Part shown: positions 38,111 to 51,934 of the stretch, piece after piece
Numbering within the stretch: position 1 is the stretch's first letter
How the letters are laid out: each line of letters opens with the position of its first letter
DNA from: Macrocybe gigantea
Lineage: Eukaryota > Basidiomycota > Agaricomycetes > Agaricales > Callistosporiaceae
Length of the DNA: 64,000 bases
Reading direction: 5' to 3'
Assembly: GCA_011319805.1 (NCBI GenBank)
Contig: SJRY01000268.1
Location: 1-64,000, forward strand
Made by a program: the position numbers and the translations under genes
Notes under the pieces: generated by a model
What the model was told of the DNA's origin: nothing
What the model saw: only the letters and a program-made list of their open reading frames with translations
Databases searched by the model: none

Positions 38111-38637
38111 GAGCGACCCTGGTAAAGGCTGGATGGAGATGAGCTCGAGCTGATGTCATGAGAGGAAACACGCACTATCCAAATTCCCAAGACTCCCTAC
38201 TTCCAAGACCTTCCGTTATCGTTTTTCCCCTCCGTTTTCTTTTCATATATTCCTGACTAGTAATACATAGCACCGTAATGCCTAACGCAATAACGGACTG
38301 GTTGACAAGCCCGCTAGAGGGGCATCAGACGAAGTTCAAGTTCTCACGAGCGAGAAGCGTTCACGCACCTGTAATTCTTGGAAAACGGTCTGGTTTGGAT
38401 ATCGCCCATGTCGGTCGTGAAGGTCGTAAGGTGCGGACGACCGAACGTCCAGCGGTAGGGTGGCGAGTCTCCACAGGAGAACCCACTGTCAACGGCCCGA
38501 CAGCATAACAATGATCGAAGTTCCAATAATCCACACGTGACAACGTACATAGGTGTACAAAAAATGGACCCATTTGGATCGTATTCAATGGGTGCACAAG
38601 ATCGTGGTTCATCCGCAGACAAAATCGACTATTCCAT
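38111..38637. other. Intergenic or missing 5' end of the channel gene
   Basis: This stretch lies between the first recognisable channel exon and the stop of the dipeptidyl peptidase gene. Minus-strand translation gives a Ser-rich segment (DISSSSSPSSLYQGRSWA) with no start codon. No membrane helix was found. Confidence 0.4.
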
Positions 38638-41600
38638 CTAAGACTTTTCCCCAACGAAAGCGTCGAACCATCGGAAGACTTCATAGTGCCACTTCAAGCT
38701 ATAAATCAGTAGTCAGAGACGTGGACCTGTTGCCAAAAACATTCAAGCTTACCTGTTTCCGTGGTTCAAAACCCAATGATTCTCATCCGGGAAGATGACC
38801 AGGCGGCTTGGAACTCCGAGCCTAAAGAGCAAATGTCAGGAACTTCAATCGCAAGGCGTTTAATTGTGACGAACTCTTGTAAGGCATGGAAGGCTCCAAT
38901 GCCCTCCGTTTCGGGCAGCCGGTAATCCTTGCTACCGTGAATCAGCAGCTGAGGAGTTGACCATTTCTCCACAAAATTGGACGGGTTAAATCTGTTGCTC
39001 GACTTAAGAGTATGCAAGGTGAATCATATGTTTGCATGTGCGTACTTCTCGGAGATCTTCTTGCTCTTCGCATCCCATGGCCTTTGCCAGGCTATGTCAA
39101 TGTTCTACACAGTAATGGACTCCAGAATGACGAACCTGCCACCCCATTCATGATTGAACTACACAATCATTCAGCATGTCTTCCGGACAGTGCCATACAA
39201 TTTACATACGAAGAACAGTTCGTCGGTCGAATAGCCGTTATATGTGGAATCAAAGACCTATCAACAATAACTGTGAGACGAAAACTAAATAGCAGTCGTT
39301 GCACTTACACCATCATGGCAGACCAAGGCCTGGCGGTTGGACGTAAGAAACTAATCAGCATCTTTGTCCATGACCAGTATCATACCTTGAAGTTGAAGCC
39401 AAATTCTGGATGGCCTTGAATCCAGCTGCAGGTAATTGGTTAAATGATACAGCCGCTTTTAGCATTCACGAGAAACCATACTTGATGGCATAACCACCCC
39501 AGCTCGCTCCGGCAGCAACAGCACGATCTGCGTCAATCTTTCAAGTGGTTCGTCAAACAAGACCAACCCAACGACCCTGAAATTCGACGCACTTCGGAAT
39601 AGACGTTCAAAATGTGTTTCCACCCTTTCTGCATGTCAACGAAAGGCTTCCCGCCCCAATCCTCAGCAATAGCATCGGTGAAAGCTAGAAAAATACATAA
39701 ATCAGTTAATGCACGCAAGATGCAACGTATAGTTTATACCTTGACCAAAGGTTGTGCTGCCTGTTGGGTTGATCATGACAACGAAGTAGCCTTGCTGAGC
39801 GAACACTTGAGCCAATTTTAATGTCAATGCCACTTCGATATATGTATATAAGGCGTACCATTGGGGTTCCATCTGTTTGACCACGCATCTTCCCAAGCAC
39901 CTTGTGGGCCTAGCGTAGTTCATTTAGTCAACGTTTTACCGGGAAGTGGGCCGCCTACCTCCGTGAATGAGCAACACAACGGGCCACTTCTTGCTGCTAT
40001 TGGCTTGCCAACCCTTGGGTTTCAGAGTCCACCCTTGGACGTCCTTGTTGTTGGCACCCTTGAACCAAAACTCTCTCCTTCATTGAGGTGCTTTCCTGCA
40101 AGAACGTCTTCCGTGAAGCGCGTGACTTGTTCTACCTTGCCGTCAAAGCTGGGAGTGGCATCAGCGCAATAATTTCGTCTTCAAATCGCTTCAGGCCGCG
40201 AATGATGAACACGTCGTTGGGAGACGTGAGCGAAGACTGCGTGAACAGAAGTCGACCATTGTACAATGGCTGAATACTCGAGCGGCACGACTGTGGTCAA
40301 AGCAATTGGTTGGGTATATTTGGTGGAAGATCCGGATTTGTAGTCGAATGCGCGGGAGTAGGGGGTATAGGCAGCACGAACACCTTGATTCGAGCTTGAT
40401 CACCGGCAGTTAGGTAGATGAATGTTCCTTCTTTGGAGAACTACAAATAGTTCAATCAGTAAAGGGAAGATGTAAGAACTCTGAGCCACTTGCAGCAGAG
40501 AATCAGGAGATCTGTCCCATTTTTGAGTCAAGGTGAAGCGGACTTCTTTGGTCAAATCGTAGATCACATTTTCGCCCTGAATGTTTGTTAGAAAGCCGAT
40601 AGAAAAGAAGAGGTCCAAATGACCTATCGCTTTCGTAGCCGTCCTCGTCCAACTCGAGCCAGGCAGCCTTGGTTCCGTCTGCAGAGATGACCGGGCTGTG
40701 GACGGCACCTTGTTTACCTGACGTCAACTCTCTTGGCTTTTCGCCTCCGCTTATGCCAACAATGTATATCTATGGAGGACCATCAAGACTTGAGCCATTC
40801 GAAGCAAGGACGCCATACGTTCTGCTTTGTGTGCCAAGCTTCTGGGAGATTAGGATCCTTCGTGGTATAAACGACGTGGTCCTGGGAAACGTCGAAATCG
40901 TCGGTTCCACCAAACGGTTCTACCGGGCAGTGCTATTGAAGAGATATAATCCCCATTCAACACGCAAGAGAGGCAACGTACATGATTGGTGCCTTGTAAG
41001 AGATTCGTAAAGTCATTTCCAAAGGCCCATTTCCGATCCGGGTCTTGGAACAAACGAACGCTGAAGAGAGACGATTTCTTTGGGCCGACCCAAGTGTCCC
41101 AGTGACGGACATATGTGTTGTCGTATACAAAGGCACTGTTGCCGCGGTTATCCCAAGCGTCATCTTGCTCCTTCACGGTAGACAAGTTTCCATCAGAATA
41201 GACATAGTCAGAAAACACCAAGTAGCCAGATTTGGGAACGTAGCGGAAATTGGTCGCAGACTTGGTCGGAACGAGCCGATTAACGTGGGCGACTCGGAAG
41301 CATGCAGCTCGCCAGGCTGGTCGTTGTCGTTGGCCGTGAAATTGATATCCAAAGCATACAACTGCAATTTCTCGTCTTCTTGAACAGCGTAACCAAGGGA
41401 ACGAGAGTCGATCCAGAATGCTTCACCACCTTTGGGAAGCTGGGAAGCAATAATAAATATATATCTTGATTGAGAGGCGGTGCACGAACAGGAATCTCCA
41501 AGGCCTTCACTGCGGATTCCAATGGTGAGATGAAGAGCGACTTCTTGTTTCTTTGGTCGAGTCAGATCATTAAATGGCGCGCTGAGTATGCAGAAACGCG

Positions 41601-41890
41601 TACGTCTTTTCCTCTAGCGAGTATTGACTGACGGGACGAAGACAAGGTCTCCTGCTTCATTGGCAGCGCCAGTCCCAGGACGCTTGAGTTGGATCTAGAC
41701 AGTAAAATAGGTGAGAAGCGTTCAATCACCGCTCGAAGATGCGGTGACAAACGAGATCCTTGGGAGAGAACACGTCGGGGCCCTCCTTGAACGAGAAGTC
41801 GGCGCCCATGGACGGCGGAAGACTACGTGGAACGGGCGGCTCGATTGGAATTTGGGCCGAAAGACCCAATACTGGGAGAGGGAACCTCAT
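38638..41890 (-). CDS. Secreted dipeptidyl-peptidase V, serine peptidase family S9C
   Basis: Extracellular prolyl-oligopeptidase-fold enzyme that clips N-terminal dipeptides, known in fungi as DPP5. The start [20 protein letters not shown] is followed by [20 protein letters not shown]. Propeller segments include [24 protein letters not shown] sequence, [16 protein letters not shown] and LQGTNH. The hydrolase domain shows [18 protein letters not shown] sequence, [40 protein letters not shown], nucleophile motif [10 protein letters not shown] (about 39490-39520), acid in [13 protein letters not shown] and His in [13 protein letters not shown]. The catalytic triad is complete. The predicted signal peptide is short and weak, so the start could lie in an upstream exon. 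Some frame changes in the propeller half need correction. Confidence 0.85.
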
Positions 41891-42092
41891 CTGGGACAAG
41901 CCTGAGATGATGGACGAGGTTATGTGAACGAGACGCGTAGTCGTCCTTACCTGTTCCTGATTCGGCAGGTGAGCCTTATGGAGCATTAACACAACCGAGC
42001 GCCAAGATGCTCACTCAGCTGCAGACATCTGACGATTTATCGGCGAGAATATGTACCGTATGGTATGAAGAATCGATGGAAATCAGACAATA

Positions 42093-43038
42093 TCACTCGC
42101 TCATCGCGTCAGAATCTGCCGATGACAACGTGCCCGGCCCCTCTATCTGCACGACATCCCCGCTTTCGGAATCCCACCGCGCAATGAGGCCCACTCGAAA
42201 CGTGACCATCTTTTCTCCAATCAGCTTCAATAGCTGCGCCTGCTCCGCCGTCAGGGCTTTGCCCTTGTCACAGACTTTGTGTGGATTTTGTAATGTCGGG
42301 ACACCCTTGTTCATGTAGGTCGTCAACCCCAGCTTTCGTAGCTGAGGATCCTCGTTGTGAGGGAAAGGTTCTGGCGGGTCAGAATGTCGTCGCATCACGG
42401 GTCCTGTGGGAAGGATGACAGTGTGTGCTGCGATGTTGCCTGCCCGCGCAAAATCTGGTTGCTTAAAGTCGTCAAACCAGTCTATGACCTCTTGGGGATC
42501 CGAGTTTGTGAACAATAAGCCGACCTGGCCTTTTATTTGCTGATCGACACGTCAGAAAGACCAACAGCGAGAATACATCTGGCGTACTTGAGCTAGTTTG
42601 TGGATTCCTGGACGATGCTCCTCCTCCAATGTCGTGCCTAGTGCTTTTGCCATTACTGCGCTGCGGCCCAAAAATATCCGTGCGTCGCTACGAGAGATGG
42701 GTCGACGTGAAAAACATTGGAATCGCAAAAAAAGACATACTCCTTCCATAGTGATCGCACTGTTTTCAGATGCGCGTTGCGCATAGATCCCACTTCGAAC
42801 AGCCAGCAGTATCTCCATTTCTCCGAATTTTCTTGCAACTGTTTTCGTTACGGACTCGGTAAAGAATTATCAGATTCCACGCCAATGTATGGACGGACTT
42901 GTTGCATCATCGCACTCTTTTGCTCTCTCGTCTTTTTCCCTACTTTTGTGAGAGAAACTGGAAATCATGCAGTTAATACGAGTCGGAATGCATCAATCAT
43001 CTGGACTCACCGAGCTTTGAGCGTTTTGACCTGGGCAT
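42093..43038 (-). CDS. MRT4: Ribosome assembly factor Mrt4 (P0-like)
   Basis: Nucleolar protein that occupies the P0 site on pre-60S ribosomes until it is replaced by stalk protein P0. MPRSKRSKL is followed by an intron. Then come a segment LFEVGSMRNAHLKTVRSLWK, RIFLGRSAVMAKALGTTLEE and HRPGIHKLAQ. The next exon has VGLLFTNSDPQEVIDWFDDF, ARAGNIAAHTVILPTGPV and GLTTYMNKGVPTLQNPHKVC, and ends with acidic SSADSDAMSE. The start at 43038 is 72 bp from the start of the divergent DOHH gene. The gene lacks the acidic P0 tail, as expected for Mrt4. Confidence 0.92.
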
Positions 43039-43110
43039 GCTTATTGGAGGAGGATGTGCAAAAGAGAGATTTTTTGAAGTCCGCTAAAATTTGTTGTGCG
43101 CACCTCCATC
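43039..43110. promoter_or_regulatory. 72 bp divergent promoter, MRT4 / DOHH
   Basis: Only 72 bp separate the two outward start codons. It contains GGAGGAGGATG and AAATTTTGT motifs but no TATA box that I can assign. Both genes serve the translation apparatus (60S assembly and eIF5A hypusination), so co-regulation is plausible. Confidence 0.6.
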
Positions 43111-44385
43111 ATGGTTGTCGAGGTTTCCTCGTCCGAACTCAAGAAACTTGAAGACACCCTCCTCAATACCTCCCATAATGTCCCTCTGCACACGCGATTC
43201 AGGCCTTGTTCACTCTCAAGTCGCTCAAAACTGAGGGCGCGGTTTCGATCATATCAAAAGGTCCGCAATCTTGAACTGATAGTCTCTTGTATTTATCTGA
43301 CCCTTTTCCTGAAGGATTTACTGATTCTTCTGCCCTGCTGAAACATGAGCTTGCATATTGTCTGGGTCAGATGAAAAGGCCATCCGCCCTCCCTATGCTG
43401 GAGCAAGTTCTTCAGGATGTAAATGAGGATCCAATGGTTAGACATGAGGTCTGTGCAACGCATCACAACCTGAACGATTTTTTTACAGAATTCTGCATGA
43501 TCCAGGCTGCTGAAGCTATGGGGGCGATCTCTGCCTCGTCTTCCGTCCCGATCCTCGAGAAATACCTGTCTGATCCTGAGCGGAGCGTCCGAGAGACGTG
43601 TCAAATCGCCATCGACAAAATAAAATGGGACCAATCGAAAGAAGGTCAAAGGCATAAACAGGCATCAGAGGAGTCAATACCGTAAGGATCTTCTGCTTTC
43701 ATGTCCTCAACAAGAGCTCAGCCTTCTGTTTTTTAGGAGGTATCTGTCTATTGATCCCGCACCGGCCACATCTGCCCTTCTTTCTGGGCAGCCCAGACCC
43801 GAGGACCTGAAAGACGAGACAATATTGAAGCTCAAAGCCGATCTCTTGAACAAAGATCTCCCCCTCTTCCAACGATACCGTGCCATGTTCGCATTGCGAA
43901 ACATAGGCACGCCGGCCGCAGTGGACGCCCTCGCCGCGGGCTTCTCAGATGACAGCGCCTTATTCAAGTAATTTTGTTGGTCTCCCCGTTCGCCTCGCAG
44001 CTAATGCCAATTATTGTGCGACAGACATGAAATTGCCTTTGTCTTTGGTCAGCTGTTGTCGACGCATTCCGTGCCTTCGCTTTTGCGCGTGCTGGAGAAT
44101 GATAGTGAGTCAGACATGGTACGACACGAAGCGGCAGAGGCGCTCGGTGGCATTGCGACACCTGAGGTTCTTCCCCATTTGCGCGAGTGGATGAACAGAG
44201 AAGATGCTCCCAGAGTGGTTCGGGAAAGCTGTCAAATTGCCATAGACATGTGGGAGGTAGGTCACCTTGCCTGTGTCCCCAGTAAGATGCAATTGATTTT
44301 TCGTCTTTTCCAGTTCGAAAATTCTGGTGAATTTCAATACGCTAATGGACTCGGACAAACGCCTGCGGCGGTTACGGTGAATTGA
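43111..44385 (+). CDS. LIA1: Deoxyhypusine hydroxylase
   Basis: Di-iron HEAT-repeat enzyme that completes hypusine in eIF5A. The start MVVEVSSSELKKLEDTLLNT is followed by RALFTLKSL-type HEAT repeats. Four metal-binding His-Glu pairs are visible: LLKHELAYCLGQM, MVRHE-AAEAMGAI (joined over an intron), FKHEIAFVFGQL and MVRHEAAEALGGI. Two SVRETCQIAIDKIKW / VVRESCQIAIDMWE motifs end the half-molecules. The C-terminus is YANGLGQTPAAVTVN. One added base in the TT pair near 43198 is needed to continue the first exon. All other exons join in frame. The complete set of His-Glu pairs argues that the gene is functional. Confidence 0.93.
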
Positions 44386-44942
44386 AGAGTTTCAGCACCG
44401 ACCTTGTTCTATCCAAAGCAAGTTTTATTATCCCCTGTCATTCTCCTGTGTAATCAACTGAGATAAAGATAACAGAGGCGTACTAGATGTCTAGACCCCA
44501 GCGAGTATATGCGAAACTTGCTCATCATATGTGGGAGACCTTGTAGTCGTACCTGTAACTTATCGGAGATTTTTTGTATTGATACCTGTACTTGTACCCA
44601 TTCGTATGGAAGAAACGCCTGCAACTCTAGGTTTCCGTATTCAATTCTCGCTTTACGTAACGGATACAAATTTTGCGTCGTGGACGACCACGCATACAGT
44701 GTTTACCGCTCAAAACCGACAACTCCCACGGTCAAAACTCGAAGACTTTATACCATCTCGTAAACTCTCTCATTCTACATAAAACACATCCGTTCGTACT
44801 CGTAAATAGTCCAGCTTCAAAGTTATCTCGTCCAATTTTAATAAAAGTCGAGTTCAAAATTTTGTGATGTTCCAAAAGTGAATTTGGAGCGGAGTTTGTC
44901 GGAGTTGCCTTATTTGGTATATTATATAATACGGCAGCGCGG
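44386..44942. other. AT-rich intergenic region
   Basis: This stretch lies downstream of DOHH and of the small minus-strand gene, which is convergent. Open frames of 60-84 codons overlap on the plus strand but have no family resemblance. The motif ATTCACTTTTGG occurs on the minus strand near 44874-44885 and again near 45386-45397, in the same orientation on both sides of the small gene. Confidence 0.4.
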
Positions 44943-45331
44943 CTAGTTTACCATGACGCCGATGCTCATCATCACCAGCGGCCCGCAACGCCTGTGCGAT
45001 TTGTATTTCTTCACGGCGTGTTCAGCCGCGCGGCCAGTCAAGCCTTTCCTGCCATTTTTCTCTTCAGATTTTGCTCCGAATTATTGTAGAACAGTAAAAA
45101 TCCTTGAGATACTCACCTATATACATCCATGTACCTCCATGTCTTGCGAAAAAATGCTCGGATCGTCTTAACGGGGCAATCATCGAGAATTTCTGGACCA
45201 TCAAGATCGGGCTCATAATTTGGGTCCATGACAATTTCAAGCAGCTCCTCGATGATTCCCGTGTTGAAGTACTTTGTTCCCGAGGCGCGTTGCCTCTTCG
45301 CCTGACTTTCTTTCTTCTTCGGACGTGCCAT
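44943..45331 (-). CDS. Small conserved-looking protein, probably of a repetitive family
   Basis: Function unknown. Two exons join in frame to about 106 residues. Exon 1 is MARPKKKESQAKRQRASGTK then YFNTGIIEELLEIVMD, DLDGPEILDDCPVKTIRAFF and RKTWRYMDVYR. An intron with GTGAGT donor follows, then KGLTGRAAEHAVKKYKSHRR and a short tail to the stop at 44943. The basic N-terminus could be a nuclear signal. The pattern FFRKTWRYMD...GL...A..AVKKYKSHRR resembles hypothetical proteins I recall as multi-copy in agaricomycete genomes, possibly derived from mobile elements. That link is from memory and unverified. The intact splice and frame argue that it is a real gene. Confidence 0.55.
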
Positions 45332-45542
45332 TGCGATTCTGCGGACCACGGCGGACTCTGATAATTTTTTGTTTTTCGATCTCCCAAAAGTGAATGATTA
45401 CGTAATACAGCCAATTTTTCGAAAATGCAGAATTACGCTAATTAGACCATGTTTCCTTCCTAAATTTCAATTTGCGGTCTTTCGGGCGAAAATTGAGGTC
45501 TCCACAGAGACGCCGCGTTTAAGTGGTTGACACTGTAGAACG

Positions 45543-46806
45543 ATGCCACTGGACACCCACTCATATCTGGTGGCTCAAGGATGGTCTGGAAAGGGCTCTG
45601 GCCTTCGACACGGAGCCATCAGCCGGCCACTTGCCATTCCTCAGAAGAAGACCCTCGCCGGTCTGGGCAAAGATCGCGACGAGGCATTTCCGTTCTGGGA
45701 CCAGTTGAGCACCTCTTCCATTAAAAACGCTACAAGAGATTGATTGAACTCGTTTCTCTCCATTTCGTATCGGAAATAGTCTTTTCACGGCGGCGGCTAA
45801 ATCGATCCAGTTGAAACTGGCAAACGACAGTGATGACGAGGTGAGTCTTGCGTGGTTGGGATCAACGCATATGCATGCTGAATGGCGGTAAAAACGTTTG
45901 GGACGTATTTAGGACAGCGCAGAGCTTTCTATCGACTACCTTGCGCGTACGAGCACTGGAATCATCTCCAACCGCCGACCAACCGCCGGCACACCCGCCA
46001 CAACCTCAGGCGCAAGCACTCCCGTTGTCGCCGAGGAAGCGAGCCGATTGAACCTGCTCGTCATCGCGAAACGAGAAGCCGCAAAACGAAGTCTCTACGC
46101 CAGGTTTTTCCGCGGGCCTGTACTCGGTCCTGATGATTCTTGCACCAACGTCGATGCATCTGTCGCCGAGCAGTCGCAGCCTCAGCTCGAGCAATCACGC
46201 GTCCCTATCCCTTCATCGGCCAACGAATCATCGGAGTCGTCGAATTCTGGGGGCGATGGGAAGATCGATAAAAAACGAAAGCGAAAGGAAGTTGATCCAG
46301 CAGAAGTACCGCGACCGAAGAAGTCGAAAGGGGTAGGACATATAACGGACAAGGAACAACGGAGACGAAAGAAACGTTCCAAACAGGAAGAGCGGGTCGA
46401 GGAGCATGGAGGGCGAGGAGAGAAGAAAAAGCGTCATGACAAAGGCAGTGACGAAGAAAAGCGGAAACGCTATGTGGAACAGAGTCAATACAAGGGCACG
46501 AGGTCGAAAGCAGGCGAAAAATCCCAGCAAAACGAAAATGAGGAGCCTCAGGGACGTTCGGGTGCCAGCCTGGATGCGCGTATACCCGTAAAAACGGACA
46601 AGAAACGCAAAAAACGGAAACATCGTTCAAGAACTGACGATGGGGATGATACCCAAAAGTCGGAGTCGCAGGTAACTGCAAAGCCGGGCGCAGACCCGTC
46701 ATTGAGAGAACAACCAGATACGATTCTGATAGCGGGAGGTGAGGAGAAATCGGCTAAGACAGAGGTTGCACCTGGAAAGAAAAAAAAGAAAAGAGACAGT
46801 TCATGA
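45543..46806 (+). CDS. TMA23-like G-patch ribosome biogenesis protein
   Basis: Nucleolar G-patch protein family linked to 40S assembly in yeast. The start MPLDTHSYLVAQGWSGKGSG is typical of the Tma23 N-terminus, followed by LRHGAISRPLAIPQKKTLAG and LGKDRDEAFPFWDH. A GT-AG intron brings in LFTAAAKSIQLKLANDSDDE, and a second joins DSAELSIDYLARTSTGIISN. The C-terminal half is low-complexity Lys/Arg/Glu/Ser sequence (KKRKRKEVDPAEVPRPKKSK, KKKKKRDSS at the end) typical of nucleolar proteins. The motif AKREAAKRSLYARFFRGPVL is conserved-looking. All exons join in frame. Confidence 0.8.
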
Positions 46807-46955
46807 ATTTTCGTTAAACGACGGGACACATTTCATGGGTATTAATAGTATTACAGTTTCCAAGACGCTATAGATGGCTCGTGAGTTCTACTGTGGAAGA
46901 GACACATGCGATGCTTTGCGCGCAATGGACGACAATAGAACGGAATGCAGAGAAG

Positions 46956-48663
46956 CTACGCACGGGCGCTTCGCCACGCACTCTGCATCGCAATCCGCCT
47001 CGCCTGAAGAACGGAGGTTAACGGGTAAGACGAGAAATGACGATTTCAACGGACACACCTGATCCAGAGAGATGGAATCTTCCCGCAGTTCGATGCGTTG
47101 TCGGCCGTCATTTTCCTCTTCCTCTTCATCGTCATCATCATCGTATATGCTCCGTGTCCCTCCATTCCTCATACCACCAAAGGCGGCCTTGCCTCCCGCC
47201 AGCGAGAATGGGGTGGAAGCGACAGCCGTTCCGAAGACGCTGGCCGTCGAGGGTGCGCCGAACGCCGCGAAGTCTGTGACAACTTTGCGTGGCGGAGAGC
47301 CGGATGCAGTTGCCCTCGGTGGTGAAGACGGAGGCTTGGGGACAGACGGCCGGGGAGGATAGGACGTGCCATAGGAATATGTGCTTCGCGATGCATGACG
47401 CGCCTGCAGGTATTTGTCCGTGAAACGCGTGCCATGTACCTGGACAACCATGAGTGATCGAGAAGGCGACCAAGACTACAAAATGCTGACTCTCTTCAAC
47501 AGAGGGCGTGCATCCGCCAGTGAAGGTGCGTGCATGAAAATTTGCACGTTGTGCTTCGCCTCCTCCGATTCCCGATATATACTCTCAATCACCACCTTCT
47601 TCGTGCTTTCATTCCGCAACAAAAGCTTCTCGTGCAATTCACGAGCGACTTCGTCGACACTTTCGTTGTTGCCGAGGATACGCGCCGCGACTGCATGTCC
47701 GACCTCCCGAACGAGGCGTTCCATGTCAAGATTCTCCAGGACGCTGCCAACAATCGCATGCGCGAGAAGATCAGCTGTTGTGAGAGGCATCATCAATCCC
47801 GAAGTAATTTCGGTGATGGCTTTATAGAAATCGTTCGCGTACTGTTGCATGCGGCGGTCTTAAAGCTAGAAGAAACAAATTGGCGAAATGCTTACTGAAT
47901 AGCCGCTCAGCGCCGGCTCGCACGCGACAAAGAACTATAACACGACTATTGAGCACACATCCCGGTGAAAGCGGGGTCTTCTATACATACCAAGGTTATA
48001 CCGCGGCTAGCCATTTCCCGTGCTAGCTGCAGAGGGTCATGGCCATCGGGTGAACCATCTTCAAATCCTGCGATCATCGGTGGTGAATGTCCCAGTCATG
48101 CGTGGTTTCGGCAGATGAGCTCACCGTCACCATACTCCCCTATACCGTGGGGAGGTGCGTCAGCGATGAGAACGATCATCTTCGTCGCCTGTTCCCGCCA
48201 GTCCATTCGCAGGGTCTCAGCCATAGCTGCGGTAACAGCCTCGGGCCCGTCGCCGCCCCCCGATGCATACAATGTAGACAAGTCCCTGTGCACTTTGCTA
48301 ATGTCGGAAGAGAAGCCAAAGTTCCTGACGACGTATGTATGGTCCTGTGGAGGGTGATCACGAAACGCAACCAGGCCGACGCGCAGATCTTCCGGGGATT
48401 GTAGCTTGCCAGATTCAAATATATGGGCACATATTTGTTCGATGTTCTTCGTGGCAGATGAAATGTAGCTGCCCTGGCTGCCGGTGCAGTCCTGCACGAA
48501 CACTAAATCACTGCACGATTCGGTGAGATACGGTTGGCTGAGTAATGCAGTCCACATACAGCATCTTCCGTCCGTCCAGTGGTGCACTGTACTGCTGTGG
48601 TTGAGCGCTAAGCACTTGTTGGGGGACGCTGGTGCCGGCATCGAATTCCATGTCTTCGTCCAT
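46956..48663 (-). CDS. von Willebrand factor A domain protein
   Basis: Likely cytosolic VWA protein of the type seen in alpha-kinase-linked families; no kinase domain is visible. The start MDEDMEFDAGTSVPQQVLSA leads to a VWA domain with MIDAS-like VFVQDCTGSQGSY, SPEDLRVGLVAFRDHPPQDH, GDGPEAVTAAMAETLRMDWR, MIVLIADAPPHGIGEYGDG and ARE-MASRGITLFFVACEPAL. The second half is helical (ITSGLMMPLTTADLLAHAIV, VDEVARELHEKLLLRNES), then a Pro/Ser-rich and acidic linker. The end spliced over a short intron is SLDQARRIAMQSAWRSARA. The cellular role is unknown. The VWA metal site is complete. Confidence 0.72.
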
Positions 48664-48929
48664 AGTGAGACTTGCGGCTGAAGGGCCGTATTGTGTGACG
48701 GTTTATTGTTCCGAGTCTGAATTGTTGAGAGCAACGTCAGCAGACTACGCACGATGATTTGTGATGCTGGTTGTGGTTCTGATGGTGATGGTTCAAGACT
48801 AGGATTTCACTATAAAGCTTTTTTAAATGCGAGTCGCGGCCAAGGGCCCAGCACGAGTTTTCAACGCTGCGAGATTCGGATCTTACACGTCGCAATTCGG
48901 AAATATAATATTACTAACACATAATCTAT

Positions 48930-51624
<2,695 letters not shown>

Positions 51625-51934
51625 AGGCCGTGCTCGTGGCTGGGAGGGTTGAGGACGTATGGATAAATAGCAAGGAGGTGGAGGTGTTGGTAGATACTTA
51701 GGACAACCGTGAATGACGGGCGGACACGTGACGGCCGAGCAACTGATGTGTGTCTGCAAACTGACTCGCCGCAACGGTTTACTCAAAAACATCACCGCCG
51801 TCAGCGCATGTTGTGAACGACGCTGGTTTTGGGACGTTCAAGTCAACAGCCTGAGTCAATCCAGTGCGGTGGTGAGGTTACCCCATGACGAGGTTTAAAG
51901 GCCGTTATACCCTCATGACCTCGTATTAACCCAC
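51625..51934. promoter_or_regulatory. Divergent promoter between GEM1 and the F-box/WD40 gene
   Basis: A gap of 310 bp between outward start codons should contain both promoters. The right-hand gene has a strong start context CCACCATGTCG. No TATA box or named factor site is clear. Confidence 0.5.

Noticed and set aside
46205..46702. 165-codon open frame on the minus strand
   Set aside because: Antisense of the Lys/Glu-rich tail of the TMA23-like gene; Phe/Leu/Ser/Pro composition is a complement artefact.
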